Of a stretch of DNA of 64,000 nt, positions 52,572 through 61,988 are shown piece by piece. The stretch covers positions 1 through 64,000 of the forward strand of contig NZ_CABFLM010000115.1 in the NCBI RefSeq assembly GCF_901873365.1, read 5' to 3'. Below the pieces are notes generated by a model. It made no database searches and was not told the DNA's origin. It was given only the letters and a program-made list of their open reading frames with translations. The stretch comes from an uncultured Aggregatibacter sp. GTDB lineage: Bacteria; Pseudomonadota; Gammaproteobacteria; Enterobacterales; Pasteurellaceae. Every line of letters starts with the position of its first letter. The stretch's first letter is position 1. Position numbers and translations under genes: made by a program.

Positions 52572-55500
52572 TTATTTCAATAAAGTTAATAAAGCTTGTA
52601 CAGGGTGTTTCGGCTGATAATGGGTGAAACGCTTTACTTGGCTACGACAGGAATACCCGGTTGCCAAACAGAAGTTTGGATCTTTATATTGCAGTTTTTT
52701 CTCCCATGAGGCTTCATAAATGGCTTTCGACATTTCAATATGCTGGGTTTCGTGCCCGAAAGTGCCAGCCATGCCGCAACAGCCGACACTTTCAACCTGC
52801 AACTGCTGGTCGAAGGCTGCAAAAATGTGTTGCCATTCTTTGCCACTGTTTGGCATCGCAGTCGTTTCTGTGCAGTGTGGGAATAAATACCACTGATGCG
52901 ACTCAAAAGTGCGGTCGGTTTTTTCAGTGTTTTGTGCGGATAACAAGATGCCGTTATCCAACTGTTGCTTGAGCCATTCGTGGGCGGTCAGCACATGGAA
53001 ATTACCGCGCTCAGCACCAAGAATTTCTTTGTATTCGTCACGATACGACAACACAATGGCGGGATCCACACCGACCAAAGGCATACCCAGTTTTGCCATA
53101 CGATTAAGGAACTCAGCCTGATTTTTTGCGGTTTTTGCAAAACGGGTTAAAAAGCCCTTAATGTGTTGTGCTTTGCCGTTCGGTTTAAATGGCAATACCA
53201 CAGGCTTAAAGCCCAGTTTTTGGGTTAACGCCACAAAATCGGCAACAACTTTGGCATCATAATAAGAGGTGAATGGATCTTGCACGATAAGCAAAACACG
53301 TTGTTTTTCCACCGCACTTAAGCGTTCTAATTGCTCTAATGAGGCGTTTTGATGACCAAGTTGAATGAGTTGTTGTTGCAGATTGGGTGTTGAGAGCAAG
53401 GGTAAATCCGTCATGCCTAAACATTTTTCTGCCACCTTTTGGCTAAATTTAGTCGCTGTAAAATAATTAAAGAGCTTCGCTTGTTTTGCCATTAGCGGCG
53501 CAACGTATTCCACGTTGGACACTACATAATCTTTGATTGGGCGCAGATAACGTTGGTGGTAAAAATGGAAGAACTTCGCGCGGAAACTCGGCACGTCGAT
53601 TTTAATCGGGCATTGGCTGGCGCAAGCTTTACACGCCAGACAAGTATCCATTGCCGCTTTCACTTCATGGGAAAAATCGTATTCGCCACGGCGTTTTTGA
53701 TAGCTGTTTTGGATTTTATGCACGATATCCGTGAGTTTTATCGTGGACTGTTTGAAATCCAATTGCGCCGGGGTAACTTGCTCGTTCGCTAATAAACGCA
53801 ACCATTCACGCACCATGGCGGCGCGGCCTTTCGGTGAAAATACACGATTTTTACTCACTTTCATAGACGGGCACATGGTGCTGTGGACGTCAAAGTTAAA
53901 GCATAGCCCGTTACCGTTACAATTCATGGCACCGATAAATTCTTCTTTCATTTGAACGGGAATTTGGCGATCAAGGTCGGCTCGCATTGGCGATAAAATG
54001 GAATAAAGTGCTTGTTCGCTGTTTAACGGCGTACAGATTTTCCCTGGATTGAGGCGATTTTGTGGGTCAAATAAGAATTTGATGTAACGTAATTCACGCC
54101 ATAATTCGGGTGTAAAGAATTTTTCGCCGTATTGCGAGCGCATTCCTTTGCCATGTTCACCCCAAATTAATCCGCCGTATTTACGGGTGAGTTCTGCCAC
54201 CTCGTCGGAAATCTGTTTGAATAATTTCACTTGCTCCAAATCGCATAAATCTAATGCAGGACGAACATGCAACACGCCCGCATCCACATGACCGAACATA
54301 CCGTATTGTAGATTATGGCTATCTAATAAAGCGCGAAACTCGGTAATGTAATCCGCCAGATTTTCCGGCGGCACACAAGTGTCTTCTACAAAAGGAATGG
54401 GTTTTGCCGCGCCTTTGGCATTGCCAAGTAACCCTACGGCTTTTTTCCGCATGGCATAAATACGTTCAATGGACGGCAAATGATCGCAAACTTGGTAACC
54501 GATAATATGATCTTTGCCTTCAGCAATTTTTTGATCCAATTGTGCACATAACTGCGCCACTTGTTTTTCAATTAATGCCTGATTATTGCCGGCATATTCC
54601 ACTATATTTAAGCCAAGAATAGGATGTTGTGCGTCTTCTGTTAACAGTTCTTTGACGGAGTGCCAAATAATGTCTTGTTTAGCCAAATTCAGCACTTTGG
54701 AATCGACAGTTTCTACAGAAAGTGCATTGGCTTTGACCATAAAAGGCGCGTTGCGCAATGCCGCATCAAAAGAATTGTATTTAATGTTAATTAATGTGCG
54801 ATGTTGTGGCAGCGGCATTAAATCCAATGTGGCTTCGCAAATAAAAGCAAGTGAGCCTTCAGAACCTGTCAAAATGCGGGTTAAATTGAATTCACTTAAA
54901 TCATCGTTAAACACATTTTTTAAATCGTAACCGGTCAGAAAACGGTTCAATTGGGGCAAATCATTCAGGATTTGTGAGCGTTTGTCTTTGCAACGTTGAA
55001 AAATCTCTTGATGGATTTTTTTCACGTTGGCAGAGAGAGAGCTTTCTTCTGTATAGCGAAAAACGTCGTCAGATTTGACCGCACTTGTCTCTAAAATTTC
55101 GCCATTGATGAGCACAGCGCGTAAACCGAGCACGTGGTCGGAGGTTTTCCCGTATTGTAAAGATCCTTGTCCTGACGCATCCGTATTGATCATTCCCCCT
55201 AAGGTGGCGCGGTTACTGGTGGAGAGTTCCGGCGAGAAAAATAAACCGTGCGGTTTTAGAAATTGATTAAGCTGATCTTTCACCACGCCGGCTTGCACGC
55301 GCACCCAACGTTCTTTTACATTGAGTTCTAAAATCTTTGTCATGTGGCGAGAGAGATCAACAATAATATTGTTATTGATGGATTGCCCGTTCGTACCGGT
55401 GCCACCACCACGTGGCGTAAACGTCAGCGAAAGGTATTTTTCCTGTTGTGCGAGTTTCGTTAGACGTACCACATCGGCAATGTTTTTCGGAAATAAAATG

Positions 55501-55661
55501 GCTTGCGGAAGTTGTTGGTAAACGCTGTTGTCGGTGGCGAGGCTAAGACGATCGGCATAATTTGAGGCAATATCTCCTTCAAAATGTTGCAATCGTAGCG
55601 CATCTAAATAATCACTGACTAATGGAGAAAGTTGAGGGATCTTTGTTAAGCGGGGTAGCAT
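52572..55661 (-). CDS. ydiJ: YdiJ-type FAD-linked oxidoreductase with Fe-S domain
   Basis: Large protein of 1029 residues combining a PCMH FAD-binding domain (FTPRGGGTGTNGQSINN near 95), an FAD-oxidase C-terminal domain (GHVDAGVLHVRPALDL, GLIWGEHGKGMRSQYG) and a 4Fe-4S segment (CLACKACASQCPI). A CCG-type domain follows with ESVGCCGMAGTFGHE. It is likely a D-2-hydroxyacid dehydrogenase that hands electrons to quinone. The start at 55661 is chosen over 55697 by family length; the ribosome-binding site is weak. It precedes the thioesterase by 7 bases. Confidence 0.92.
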   Translation of the reverse strand: MLPRLTKIPQLSPLVSDYLDALRLQHFEGDIASNYADRLSLATDNSVYQQLPQAILFPKNIADVVRLTKLAQQEKYLSLTFTPRGGGTGTNGQSINNNIIVDLSRHMTKILELNVKERWVRVQAGVVKDQLNQFLKPHGLFFSPELSTSNRATLGGMINTDASGQGSLQYGKTSDHVLGLRAVLINGEILETSAVKSDDVFRYTEESSLSANVKKIHQEIFQRCKDKRSQILNDLPQLNRFLTGYDLKNVFNDDLSEFNLTRILTGSEGSLAFICEATLDLMPLPQHRTLINIKYNSFDAALRNAPFMVKANALSVETVDSKVLNLAKQDIIWHSVKELLTEDAQHPILGLNIVEYAGNNQALIEKQVAQLCAQLDQKIAEGKDHIIGYQVCDHLPSIERIYAMRKKAVGLLGNAKGAAKPIPFVEDTCVPPENLADYITEFRALLDSHNLQYGMFGHVDAGVLHVRPALDLCDLEQVKLFKQISDEVAELTRKYGGLIWGEHGKGMRSQYGEKFFTPELWRELRYIKFLFDPQNRLNPGKICTPLNSEQALYSILSPMRADLDRQIPVQMKEEFIGAMNCNGNGLCFNFDVHSTMCPSMKVSKNRVFSPKGRAAMVREWLRLLANEQVTPAQLDFKQSTIKLTDIVHKIQNSYQKRRGEYDFSHEVKAAMDTCLACKACASQCPIKIDVPSFRAKFFHFYHQRYLRPIKDYVVSNVEYVAPLMAKQAKLFNYFTATKFSQKVAEKCLGMTDLPLLSTPNLQQQLIQLGHQNASLEQLERLSAVEKQRVLLIVQDPFTSYYDAKVVADFVALTQKLGFKPVVLPFKPNGKAQHIKGFLTRFAKTAKNQAEFLNRMAKLGMPLVGVDPAIVLSYRDEYKEILGAERGNFHVLTAHEWLKQQLDNGILLSAQNTEKTDRTFESHQWYLFPHCTETTAMPNSGKEWQHIFAAFDQQLQVESVGCCGMAGTFGHETQHIEMSKAIYEASWEKKLQYKDPNFCLATGYSCRSQVKRFTHYQPKHPVQALLTLLK

Positions 55662-55817
55662 GTTGCACCATTCTCTATTTAAGCTAAAAGTCGTCAAAGT
55701 GTAACATAGAACGCAAGGGCGACGATATTTATGTCATAAAATCAGGAAGTTGATTAAAAAATTGTCAATAAAAAGGTCTTTTTTGTTTAAATTTTGAGCA
55801 AAAGAGTGATCGATGAT

Positions 55818-55846
55818 TTGATTTTCCATTTTTTAGGTAGGATAAT
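55818..55846 (+). promoter_or_regulatory. ompA promoter and long leader
   Basis: TTGATT (55818-55823) and GATAAT (55841-55846) lie 17 bases apart. Transcription from about 55853 gives a leader of about 216 bases before the ompA ATG. It holds a perfect 8-bp hairpin TAGAGCAA/TTGCTCTA at 55902-55919. Long structured leaders are typical of ompA mRNA stability. Confidence 0.65.
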
Positions 55847-56068
55847 ACGCGAACTTTTGGACAGTCCTTCACATAAGGATATGAATTGCCAAAAGACAGA
55901 GTAGAGCAAGTTTGCTCTATTGATGTAATATCTTTGCCTTGAGATGACTTTTTAGATCGAACAGGTTAAGATAGCAGGTAGCACAATTCCTTTGTGTTGG
56001 TTTTCAGCTACATCAGCTGATACTTGTTTTAATTTAAATAGATGACTACATTTAAGAGGATCATCAAA

Positions 56069-57124
56069 ATGAAAAAAACTGCAATCGCATTAGCTATCGC
56101 TGGTTTAGCAGCAGCAACTGTAGCACAAGCTGCACCACAAGCTAACACTTTCTATACTGGCGCAAAAGCCGGTTGGACTTCTTCCCACAACGGTTTCACC
56201 CAATTTCGTAATGCGGGTTATGATGTAAACCGTCACTCTGTAAACTACGGTGTGTTCGGTGGTTACCAAATCACTGATAACTTAGCAGCAGAAGTTGGCT
56301 ATGAATATTTCGGTGGTTCTAAAATCAAAAGCCGCCAAGACAAAACTGAAGCTAAACACACTGCTCACGGTACTACTTTAGCACTTAAAGCAAGCTACCC
56401 TGTATTAGCCGATTTAGACGTTTATGGCCGTGTTGGTGCAGCATTAATCCGTAGCGATTACAAAGCTCCAGTGGCAGGCGGTAAATTAAAAGCTCACAAC
56501 TTCAAAGTATCTCCGGTTTTAGCAGCAGGTGTTGAATATGCAATTCTTCCAGAATTAGCAGCACGTTTAGAATACCAATGGACTGCTCGTGTAGGTAACT
56601 TAGGTAAAGCTCTTGTTAAAAATGGTCCGGCTCCACGTGGACGTCACGCAGAGTTCTCTCCAAACATGGGTACTGTTGCTTTAGGTTTATCTTACCGTTT
56701 CGGTCAAGGTCAAGCACCTATGCCGGCACCTGAAGCGAAAGTTGTAAACAAAACTTTCAACTTGAACTCTGATGTGACTTTCGCATTCGGCAAAGCTGAC
56801 TTAAAACCACAAGCTCGTGGCGTATTAGATGGTATCTACGGCGAAATCGCACAAGTTAGCAATGCGAACGTTAAAGTTGCAGGTTACACAGACCGTATCG
56901 GTTCTGACGCTTACAACCAAAAATTATCTCAAAAACGTGCTGAAAGCGTTGCTAACTACTTAGTGTCCAAAGGTGTTTCTCAACACGATATTTCTGCAAC
57001 CGGTTATGGTAAAGCAAATCCAGTTACTGGTAACAAATGTGACGCAGTTAAAGGCCGTAAAGCGCTTATCGCTTGTTTAGCTGATGACCGTCGTGTAGAA
57101 ATCGCAGTTAGCGGTACTAAATAA
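56069..57124 (+). CDS. ompA: Outer membrane protein OmpA (P5/Omp29 type)
   Basis: Outer-membrane porin-like anchor of 351 residues. The signal peptide is about residues 1-21 (ending AQAAP). An eight-stranded beta-barrel follows to about 205, then a proline-alanine linker (QAPMPAPEAK) and the OmpA C-terminal domain that binds peptidoglycan, with FNLNSDVTFAFGKADLKP and SQKRAESVANYLVSKGV. It has two Cys near 320-340 in the C-terminal domain. The start at 56069 has AGAGGA; the upstream start adds non-signal residues. Codon use is strongly biased, fitting high expression. Confidence 0.97.
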   Translation: MKKTAIALAIAGLAAATVAQAAPQANTFYTGAKAGWTSSHNGFTQFRNAGYDVNRHSVNYGVFGGYQITDNLAAEVGYEYFGGSKIKSRQDKTEAKHTAHGTTLALKASYPVLADLDVYGRVGAALIRSDYKAPVAGGKLKAHNFKVSPVLAAGVEYAILPELAARLEYQWTARVGNLGKALVKNGPAPRGRHAEFSPNMGTVALGLSYRFGQGQAPMPAPEAKVVNKTFNLNSDVTFAFGKADLKPQARGVLDGIYGEIAQVSNANVKVAGYTDRIGSDAYNQKLSQKRAESVANYLVSKGVSQHDISATGYGKANPVTGNKCDAVKGRKALIACLADDRRVEIAVSGTK

Positions 57125-57160
57125 TTAGCATTTTGTTAATTATTTTCAGATAAAGATAAA

Positions 57161-57196
57161 AAAGACCTAAACCTATGTTTAGGTCTTTTGTTTTTT
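57161..57196 (+). terminator. ompA terminator
   Basis: A perfect 12-bp stem AAAGACCTAAAC/GTTTAGGTCTTT with a 4-base loop, then TGTTTTTT. Confidence 0.9.
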
Positions 57197-57226
57197 AGCT
57201 AAGTTTAATGATTGTAAGGAAAAAAA

Positions 57227-57808
57227 ATGAAAAAATGGCTTGTTCTGATTATTGTTGCCGTTGTTGCGGCTATGGCCTTAATTCCAAGTTATAACGGCTT
57301 GGTTGCCGCGGAAGAACAAATTAATTCCGTATGGGCAAATGTTGAATCGACTTATCAACGTCGTTCCGATTTGATCCCGAATTTGGTGAATACCGTAAAA
57401 GGCCAGGCAAACTTTGAAAAAGAAACCTTGACCGGTGTTGTTGAAGCGCGTGCAAAAGCAACGCAAACCAAAATTGATCCGTCTCATTTAACGGAAGAGC
57501 AATTAACCCAATTCCAACAAAGCCAAAATGAAGTAGGTTCAGCCTTGTCCCGTTTATTGGTGAGCGTAGAGAATTATCCTGAATTGCGTGCGAACGAAGG
57601 TTTTATGAACTTACAAGCGCAATTGGAAGGTACCGAAAATCGCATTAACGTTGCGCGTAATAAATTCAATGAAGCGGCACGTGAATACAACCAAAAAATT
57701 CGTACATTCCCAACTAAATTAGTGGCGATGATTTTTGGTTTCAAAGAAAAACCTTATTTCAAATCTGTTGCCGGTGCTGAAAATGCGCCGACAGTGAATT
57801 TTAACTAA
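57227..57808 (+). CDS. lemA: LemA-family protein
   Basis: A 193-residue membrane-anchored protein with one N-terminal transmembrane segment (about 5-24) and a long helical domain. QINSVWANVESTYQRRSDLIPNLVNTVKG is the LemA signature, given here only as the region 34-62. The end is NKFNEAAREYNQKIRTFPT with KPYFK. Role unknown. It heads a three-gene set with two TPM-domain genes, an arrangement common in many bacteria. Confidence 0.93.
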   Translation: MKKWLVLIIVAVVAAMALIPSYNGLVAAEEQINSVWANVESTYQRRSDLIPNLVNTVKGQANFEKETLTGVVEARAKATQTKIDPSHLTEEQLTQFQQSQNEVGSALSRLLVSVENYPELRANEGFMNLQAQLEGTENRINVARNKFNEAAREYNQKIRTFPTKLVAMIFGFKEKPYFKSVAGAENAPTVNFN

Positions 57809-57829
57809 ACGGATAATAAGGTGGCGACC

Positions 57830-58279
57830 ATGCCATTATTTGCAAAAATTCCGATAGATAAAAAACAGCTTGAGGCGGCAATCGCCCGCCTTGAGCGACA
57901 AACCTCCGCCGAGTTTCGGATTTTTATCGAACGAAAAATACCGTCAAAACCGACCGCACTTTCTGTTTATGAACGTGCGTTGGGTGTTTTTTCACAACTT
58001 GAAATGCATCAAACGGCGGCGCGTAATGGCGTGTTGATTTATATTGCCTATGATGATCGTCAATGTGCGATTATCGGAGACATTGGTATTCATCAGTATG
58101 TGGGCGATGACTTTTGGCAAACAGAATGTGCCCGCATGATTGCGCATTTTAAACAAAAGCAATATACGGAAGGTATTTTGGCTTCGATGCAGAAAATTGG
58201 TGAACACTTAATTCAGCATTTTCCGGTTCAACCGGACGATCAAAATGAACTGGATAACGAGGTGATCATTCATGATTAA
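57830..58279 (+). CDS. TPM-domain protein (YgcG-type, soluble)
   Basis: A 149-residue protein with a TPM (DUF477) domain and no signal peptide. LERQTSAEFRIFIERK near 22-37 and NGVLIYIAYDDRQCAIIGDIG near 67-87 are domain hallmarks. AAGGTGG precedes the ATG at 57830; a GTG at 57821 in frame would add three residues. It lies 21 bases after lemA and overlaps the next gene by 8 bases. Function unknown. Confidence 0.85.
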   Translation: MPLFAKIPIDKKQLEAAIARLERQTSAEFRIFIERKIPSKPTALSVYERALGVFSQLEMHQTAARNGVLIYIAYDDRQCAIIGDIGIHQYVGDDFWQTECARMIAHFKQKQYTEGILASMQKIGEHLIQHFPVQPDDQNELDNEVIIHD

Positions 58280-59075
58280 GCGTGTATTGGGTTTATTGAG
58301 CTTAAAAAGTGCGGTCATTTTTTTCTGCATTTTTATGGCAACGACTGTTTCTGCCGTCACTTTTCCTGATTCGCCAAAACCTTTCCGTTATGTGAATGAC
58401 TACACGAAAACGTTATCAGTAAAAGAGTTGGACGCATTAGAAGCGAAGTTGGCAGCCTATAGCAAAGAAACCAGTTCGCAAATTGCAGTGGTGATTGTGC
58501 CAACGACAGGTGAATATGAGGTTTCTCAATATGCCTTTGAATTAGGCGATAAATGGGGAATCGGGCGGAAAAATCTGAATAACGGTGTGTTGTTACTCAT
58601 TGCGAAAGAGGATCGCAAATTATTTATTGCGGTGGGACAAGGGTTGCAAGGCGTGTTGACTGATGCGCTGGCTTCACAAATTATTCGCAACCAAATTCGC
58701 CCTTATTTCCGCAACGAGCAATATGCCCAAGGCATTGATAACGGCTTGGACTATATTATTGCTGCCACCAAAGGCGAATTTGCGGCACAAGCGGAAGAGG
58801 AAAAGGATTTCGGGGATGTTGTGCCCTTTATCATGCTCGCGCTGTTTATTTTGATTGTGGTGATAGCGGAGGTTAACAGTCGTCGCGCTTACGTCAGCCC
58901 AACGAATAACCATGTCTTGAATGAAATATTGCGCCAATCAATGTCAGATCATCGCCGTCATGGCAGAGGCGGTGGCGGTTTCGGTGGCTTTGGTGGAGGC
59001 GGTTTTGGCGGTGGCTCCGGTGGAGGTTTCGGTGGAGGCGGTTTTGACGGCGGTGGGGCAGGTGGTAGCTGGTAA
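58272..59075 (+). CDS. TPM-domain membrane protein with glycine-rich tail
   Basis: A 267-residue protein with a signal peptide (about 1-29, ending VSAV), a periplasmic TPM domain (GDKWGIGRKNLNNGVLLLIAKE, then IAVGQGLQGVLTD) and one transmembrane segment near 190-207. A C-terminal tail of about 38 residues, almost only Gly, Phe and Ser, follows and ends AGGSW. This matches the YgcG layout. The tail is probably cytoplasmic or flexible; its role is unknown. It overlaps the soluble TPM gene, so the set is co-translated. Confidence 0.9.
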   Translation: MIKRVLGLLSLKSAVIFFCIFMATTVSAVTFPDSPKPFRYVNDYTKTLSVKELDALEAKLAAYSKETSSQIAVVIVPTTGEYEVSQYAFELGDKWGIGRKNLNNGVLLLIAKEDRKLFIAVGQGLQGVLTDALASQIIRNQIRPYFRNEQYAQGIDNGLDYIIAATKGEFAAQAEEEKDFGDVVPFIMLALFILIVVIAEVNSRRAYVSPTNNHVLNEILRQSMSDHRRHGRGGGGFGGFGGGGFGGGSGGGFGGGGFDGGGAGGSW

Positions 59076-59156
59076 TACCCTTTTGGATTTATTGGTCGGG
59101 CACATTGTTTGTGATACAATGCGCGCGTTTTCTCTTCAATGCATATAAGGAACATT

Positions 59157-59486
59157 ATGGAAACGTTAGATAAAATCAAAAAACAGATTAGCGAAAATCC
59201 GATTCTGATTTACATGAAAGGCTCGCCAAAATTCCCTTCTTGCGGTTTCTCTGCGCGTGCGGTAGAAGCGTTAATTAACTGTGGCGTACCCTTCGGTTAT
59301 GTGGATATTTTGCAACATCCGGATATTCGTGCAGAGTTACCGGCTTACGCCAATTGGCCGACATTTCCACAATTATGGGTAGAAGGCGAACTTGTTGGCG
59401 GTTGTGATATCGTATTGGAAATGTATCAACAAGGTGAACTCAAAACCTTATTAGAAGAAGTCGCTGCAAGACATCCACAAGCGTAA
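59157..59486 (+). CDS. grxD: Monothiol glutaredoxin GrxD
   Basis: A 109-residue monothiol glutaredoxin that carries [2Fe-2S] clusters with glutathione and BolA partners. The active site CGFS is at residues 29-32, in KFPSCGFSARAVEAL. WPTFPQLWVEGELVGGCDIV contains the cis-Pro and GG motifs. AAGGAACATT precedes the ATG at 59157; an earlier in-frame ATG at 59139 is outside the conserved start. A terminator follows. Confidence 0.96.
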   Translation: METLDKIKKQISENPILIYMKGSPKFPSCGFSARAVEALINCGVPFGYVDILQHPDIRAELPAYANWPTFPQLWVEGELVGGCDIVLEMYQQGELKTLLEEVAARHPQA

Positions 59487-59498
59487 AATGTTTTCTAA

Positions 59499-59537
59499 AA
59501 AACCGCACTTTGGTTTTCTCAAGTACGGTTTTTTTGT
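59499..59537 (+). terminator. grxD terminator, one imperfect uptake signal
   Basis: AACCGCACTT at 59501 pairs with AAGTACGGTT, in which one base of the second uptake signal has changed, then seven T. The stem survives with a mismatch. Confidence 0.75.
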
Positions 59538-59689
59538 GAGTTAATTCCTTGTAAATTGTTTTAATAAAACGATGAAAAATCGAAATCTACTGGAAACCAG
59601 CCGCACTTTATGATATAAAGCACGACGTTATTTTGCTGTTTAAAAGTAACGTTTATTTTTTAATCAATTTACTAAAACACACACATATC

Positions 59690-59760
59690 AGAAAGGCTAA
59701 ATCGGGGTGCCAAACGGTCGATTGGCTGGATATGTGGAGGCTAAACCCCAAACAAAAGGA
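59690..59760 (+). promoter_or_regulatory. rpsB leader, candidate S2 autoregulatory element
   Basis: The 5' region of rpsB has CGGGGTGCC near 59703 that can pair with CTAAACCCC near 59742, with TGTGGAGG between. This matches the form of the gamma-proteobacterial rpsB leader, bound by ribosomal protein S2. The pairing is by eye only. Confidence 0.5.
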
Positions 59761-59768
59761 AAATTATT

Positions 59769-60491
59769 ATGGCACAAGTTTCTATGCGCGATATGCTTCA
59801 AGCAGGCGTTCACTTCGGTCACCAAACTCGTTACTGGAACCCAAAAATGAAACCATTCATTTTCGGACCACGCAACGGCGTTCATATCATCAACCTTGAA
59901 AAAACCGTTCCAATGTTCAACGCAGCATTAGCTGAGTTAACCCGCATTGCGAGCAACAACGGTAAAGTATTATTCGTTGGTACCAAACGCGCAGCGACCG
60001 ATGCAGTGCAAGCAGCAGCATTAGACTGTCAACAATACTATGTAAACCACCGTTGGTTAGGCGGTATGTTGACCAACTGGAAAACAGTTCGTCAATCCAT
60101 CAAACGTTTAAAAGATTTAGAAACGCAATCTCAAGACGGCACTTTCGACAAATTAACCAAAAAAGAAGCGTTAATGCGTACCCGTGAGATGGAAAAACTT
60201 GAATTAAGCCTTGGCGGTATCAAAGAGATGGGCGGTCTTCCGGATGCATTATTCGTTATCGGTGCAGACCACGAACATATCGCAGTAAAAGAAGCAAACA
60301 ACTTGGGTATTCCGGTATTTGCTATCGTTGATACTAACTCTAGCCCGGACGGCGTAGATTTTGTTATCCCAGGTAACGATGACGCAGCACGTGCAATTCA
60401 ACTTTATCTTTCTTCTGCTGCTGCTGCGATCAAAGAAGGTCGTGGTAACGAAGCCGCGGTTGCTGAAGAATTAGCGCAAGCCGCAGAATAA
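59769..60491 (+). CDS. rpsB: 30S ribosomal protein S2
   Basis: A 240-residue component of the small ribosomal subunit. It starts MAQVSMRDMLQAGVHFGHQTRYWNPK (conserved S2 N-terminus shown in pieces), with WLGGMLTNWKT and FVIPGNDDAARAIQLY as further signatures. AAAGGAAAATTATT precedes the ATG. It forms an operon with tsf, with a partial terminator between. Codon use is strongly biased as in ompA. Confidence 0.98.
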   Translation: MAQVSMRDMLQAGVHFGHQTRYWNPKMKPFIFGPRNGVHIINLEKTVPMFNAALAELTRIASNNGKVLFVGTKRAATDAVQAAALDCQQYYVNHRWLGGMLTNWKTVRQSIKRLKDLETQSQDGTFDKLTKKEALMRTREMEKLELSLGGIKEMGGLPDALFVIGADHEHIAVKEANNLGIPVFAIVDTNSSPDGVDFVIPGNDDAARAIQLYLSSAAAAIKEGRGNEAAVAEELAQAAE

Positions 60492-60547
60492 TTCAGGCGA
60501 TTGCGATAAGGCGTAAGCCCTTATTAATCAGATGATTAATGAATAAG

Positions 60548-60577
60548 CAGGGGGCTAAATAGCTCCCTGTATTTTTT
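60548..60577 (+). terminator. Partial terminator between rpsB and tsf
   Basis: CAGGGGGCT and AGCTCCCTG form a 9-bp stem with one G-U pair and a 4-base loop, then TATTTTTT. A similar element between rpsB and tsf in E. coli lowers tsf transcript levels. Confidence 0.75.
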
Positions 60578-60633
60578 AGATCTAAAAGTGCGGTCTTTTT
60601 CCACCGCATTTTAAACTGACAGAGGATTTTAAA

Positions 60634-61482
60634 ATGGCTGAAATCACAGCATCATTAGTAAAAGAACTGCGTGAACGTACCGGCGCAGGTATGATGGAAT
60701 GTAAAAAAGCATTAGTTGAAGCAAACGGCGACATCGAATTAGCTATCGATAACATGCGTAAATCCGGTCAAGCAAAAGCGGCGAAAAAAGCAGGCCGTGT
60801 TGCAGCTGAAGGTGTTATCCTTGCTCGCGTACAAAATGGTTTTGGTGTATTAGTTGAAATGAACTGCGAAACTGACTTCGTTGCAAAAGATGCCGGTTTC
60901 TTAGGTTTAGCCAACGAAGTGGCAGACTACGCAGCAGCACACAAAGGCGCAACCATCGAACAACTTCAAGCGCAATTTGAAGAAAAACGTGCTGCATTAG
61001 TGGCAAAAATCGGTGAAAATATGACCATCCGTCGTGTTGCTTACATCGAGGGCGATGTTGTAGGCTCTTACTTACACGGCGCGAAAATCGGTGTATTAGT
61101 GGCGGGTAAAGGCGCAGACGATGAATTGTTAAAACACATCGCAATGCACGTTGCAGCAAGCCGTCCAGACTATGTTAACCCAAGTGATGTTCCGGCTGAT
61201 GTGGTTGAACATGAGCGTAACATCCAAGTGGATATCGCAATGCAATCCGGCAAACCACGCGAAATCGCAGAAAAAATGGTTGAAGGCCGTATGAAGAAAT
61301 TCACGGGCGAAGTTTCTTTAACCGGTCAACCTTTCGTGATGGATCCATCTAAATCCGTTGGTGATTTGTTAAAAGAAAAAGGTGCTGAAATCTCTAACTT
61401 CATCCGCTTAGAAGTGGGCGAAGGTATCGAGAAAGTAGAAACTGACTTCGCAGCAGAAGTTGCTGCCATGTCTAAAGCGTAA
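60634..61482 (+). CDS. tsf: Elongation factor Ts
   Basis: Nucleotide exchange factor for EF-Tu, 282 residues. It has the N-terminal UBA-like domain LRERTGAGMMECKKALVEANGD near 13-34, the core EMNCETDFVAKD with Asp-Phe contacts to EF-Tu, and VAASRPDYVNPSDVPA. AGAGGATTTTAAA precedes the ATG. A strong terminator follows. Confidence 0.98.
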   Translation: MAEITASLVKELRERTGAGMMECKKALVEANGDIELAIDNMRKSGQAKAAKKAGRVAAEGVILARVQNGFGVLVEMNCETDFVAKDAGFLGLANEVADYAAAHKGATIEQLQAQFEEKRAALVAKIGENMTIRRVAYIEGDVVGSYLHGAKIGVLVAGKGADDELLKHIAMHVAASRPDYVNPSDVPADVVEHERNIQVDIAMQSGKPREIAEKMVEGRMKKFTGEVSLTGQPFVMDPSKSVGDLLKEKGAEISNFIRLEVGEGIEKVETDFAAEVAAMSKA

Positions 61483-61514
61483 TAGATAATTTAAGTCGAA
61501 AATCGCGATAACTC

Positions 61515-61570
61515 ATCTGCGCCTAAATGTGGGATAAAATACCGACAAATTTAGGCGCAGATTTTTTATG
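61515..61570 (+). terminator. tsf terminator
   Basis: A perfect 14-bp stem ATCTGCGCCTAAAT/ATTTAGGCGCAGAT with a 20-base loop, then TTTTTATG. Confidence 0.85.
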
Positions 61571-61655
61571 AAAACGCTCTAACTCCTTCCACCTCTTACA
61601 AAGCCTAAAGATCGGCATCGAAAATGCCGATAAGCGGAGAGTAAGAAAAAGCAGA

Positions 61656-61988
61656 TTAAATTTCTTTGATCACTTCAGTAGATGCATTATTCATCACCGA
61701 TTCCATGCCTTTTTGCGCGGCAGCCTGTGAGGAATAATATTGACTACGACCGATTTCTTGGTGATTCGCCGCTTTCAACACAAAATACGGTTGATCACTT
61801 TTTGTCATGCGAAACTCAAAGTTTTTCGCATCTACGCCATTTTTTTGGACGGAAGCAATACCGTTTTGTGCAGCGGCTTTTGTTTTGTAAAGCTCACTGG
61901 TTAAGATCACTTGTCCGTTAGTAGCGATTAAGTTGAACATAAATTGACCGTCTTTGGCTGTTTTTAATTCATAATGTCCTTGTGCCAT
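61656..61988 (-). CDS. yegP: YegP-like DUF1508 protein
   Basis: A 110-residue protein made of two DUF1508 repeats of about 50 residues: YELKTAKDGQFMFNLIATNG with SELYKTKAAAQNGIASVQ, then FEFRMTKSDQPYFVLKAANH with SQYYSSQAAAQKGMESVM. Function unknown. There is no signal peptide. The gene stands alone between tsf and manA. Confidence 0.92.
   Translation of the reverse strand: MAQGHYELKTAKDGQFMFNLIATNGQVILTSELYKTKAAAQNGIASVQKNGVDAKNFEFRMTKSDQPYFVLKAANHQEIGRSQYYSSQAAAQKGMESVMNNASTEVIKEI

Noticed and set aside
59633..59899. Open frame of 88 residues before and into rpsB
   Set aside because: It covers the rpsB leader and continues in the wrong frame of rpsB.
60492..60633. Independent promoter and leader for tsf
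   Set aside because: The hairpin between rpsB and tsf looks like a partial terminator, and no promoter-like pair at suitable spacing was seen.
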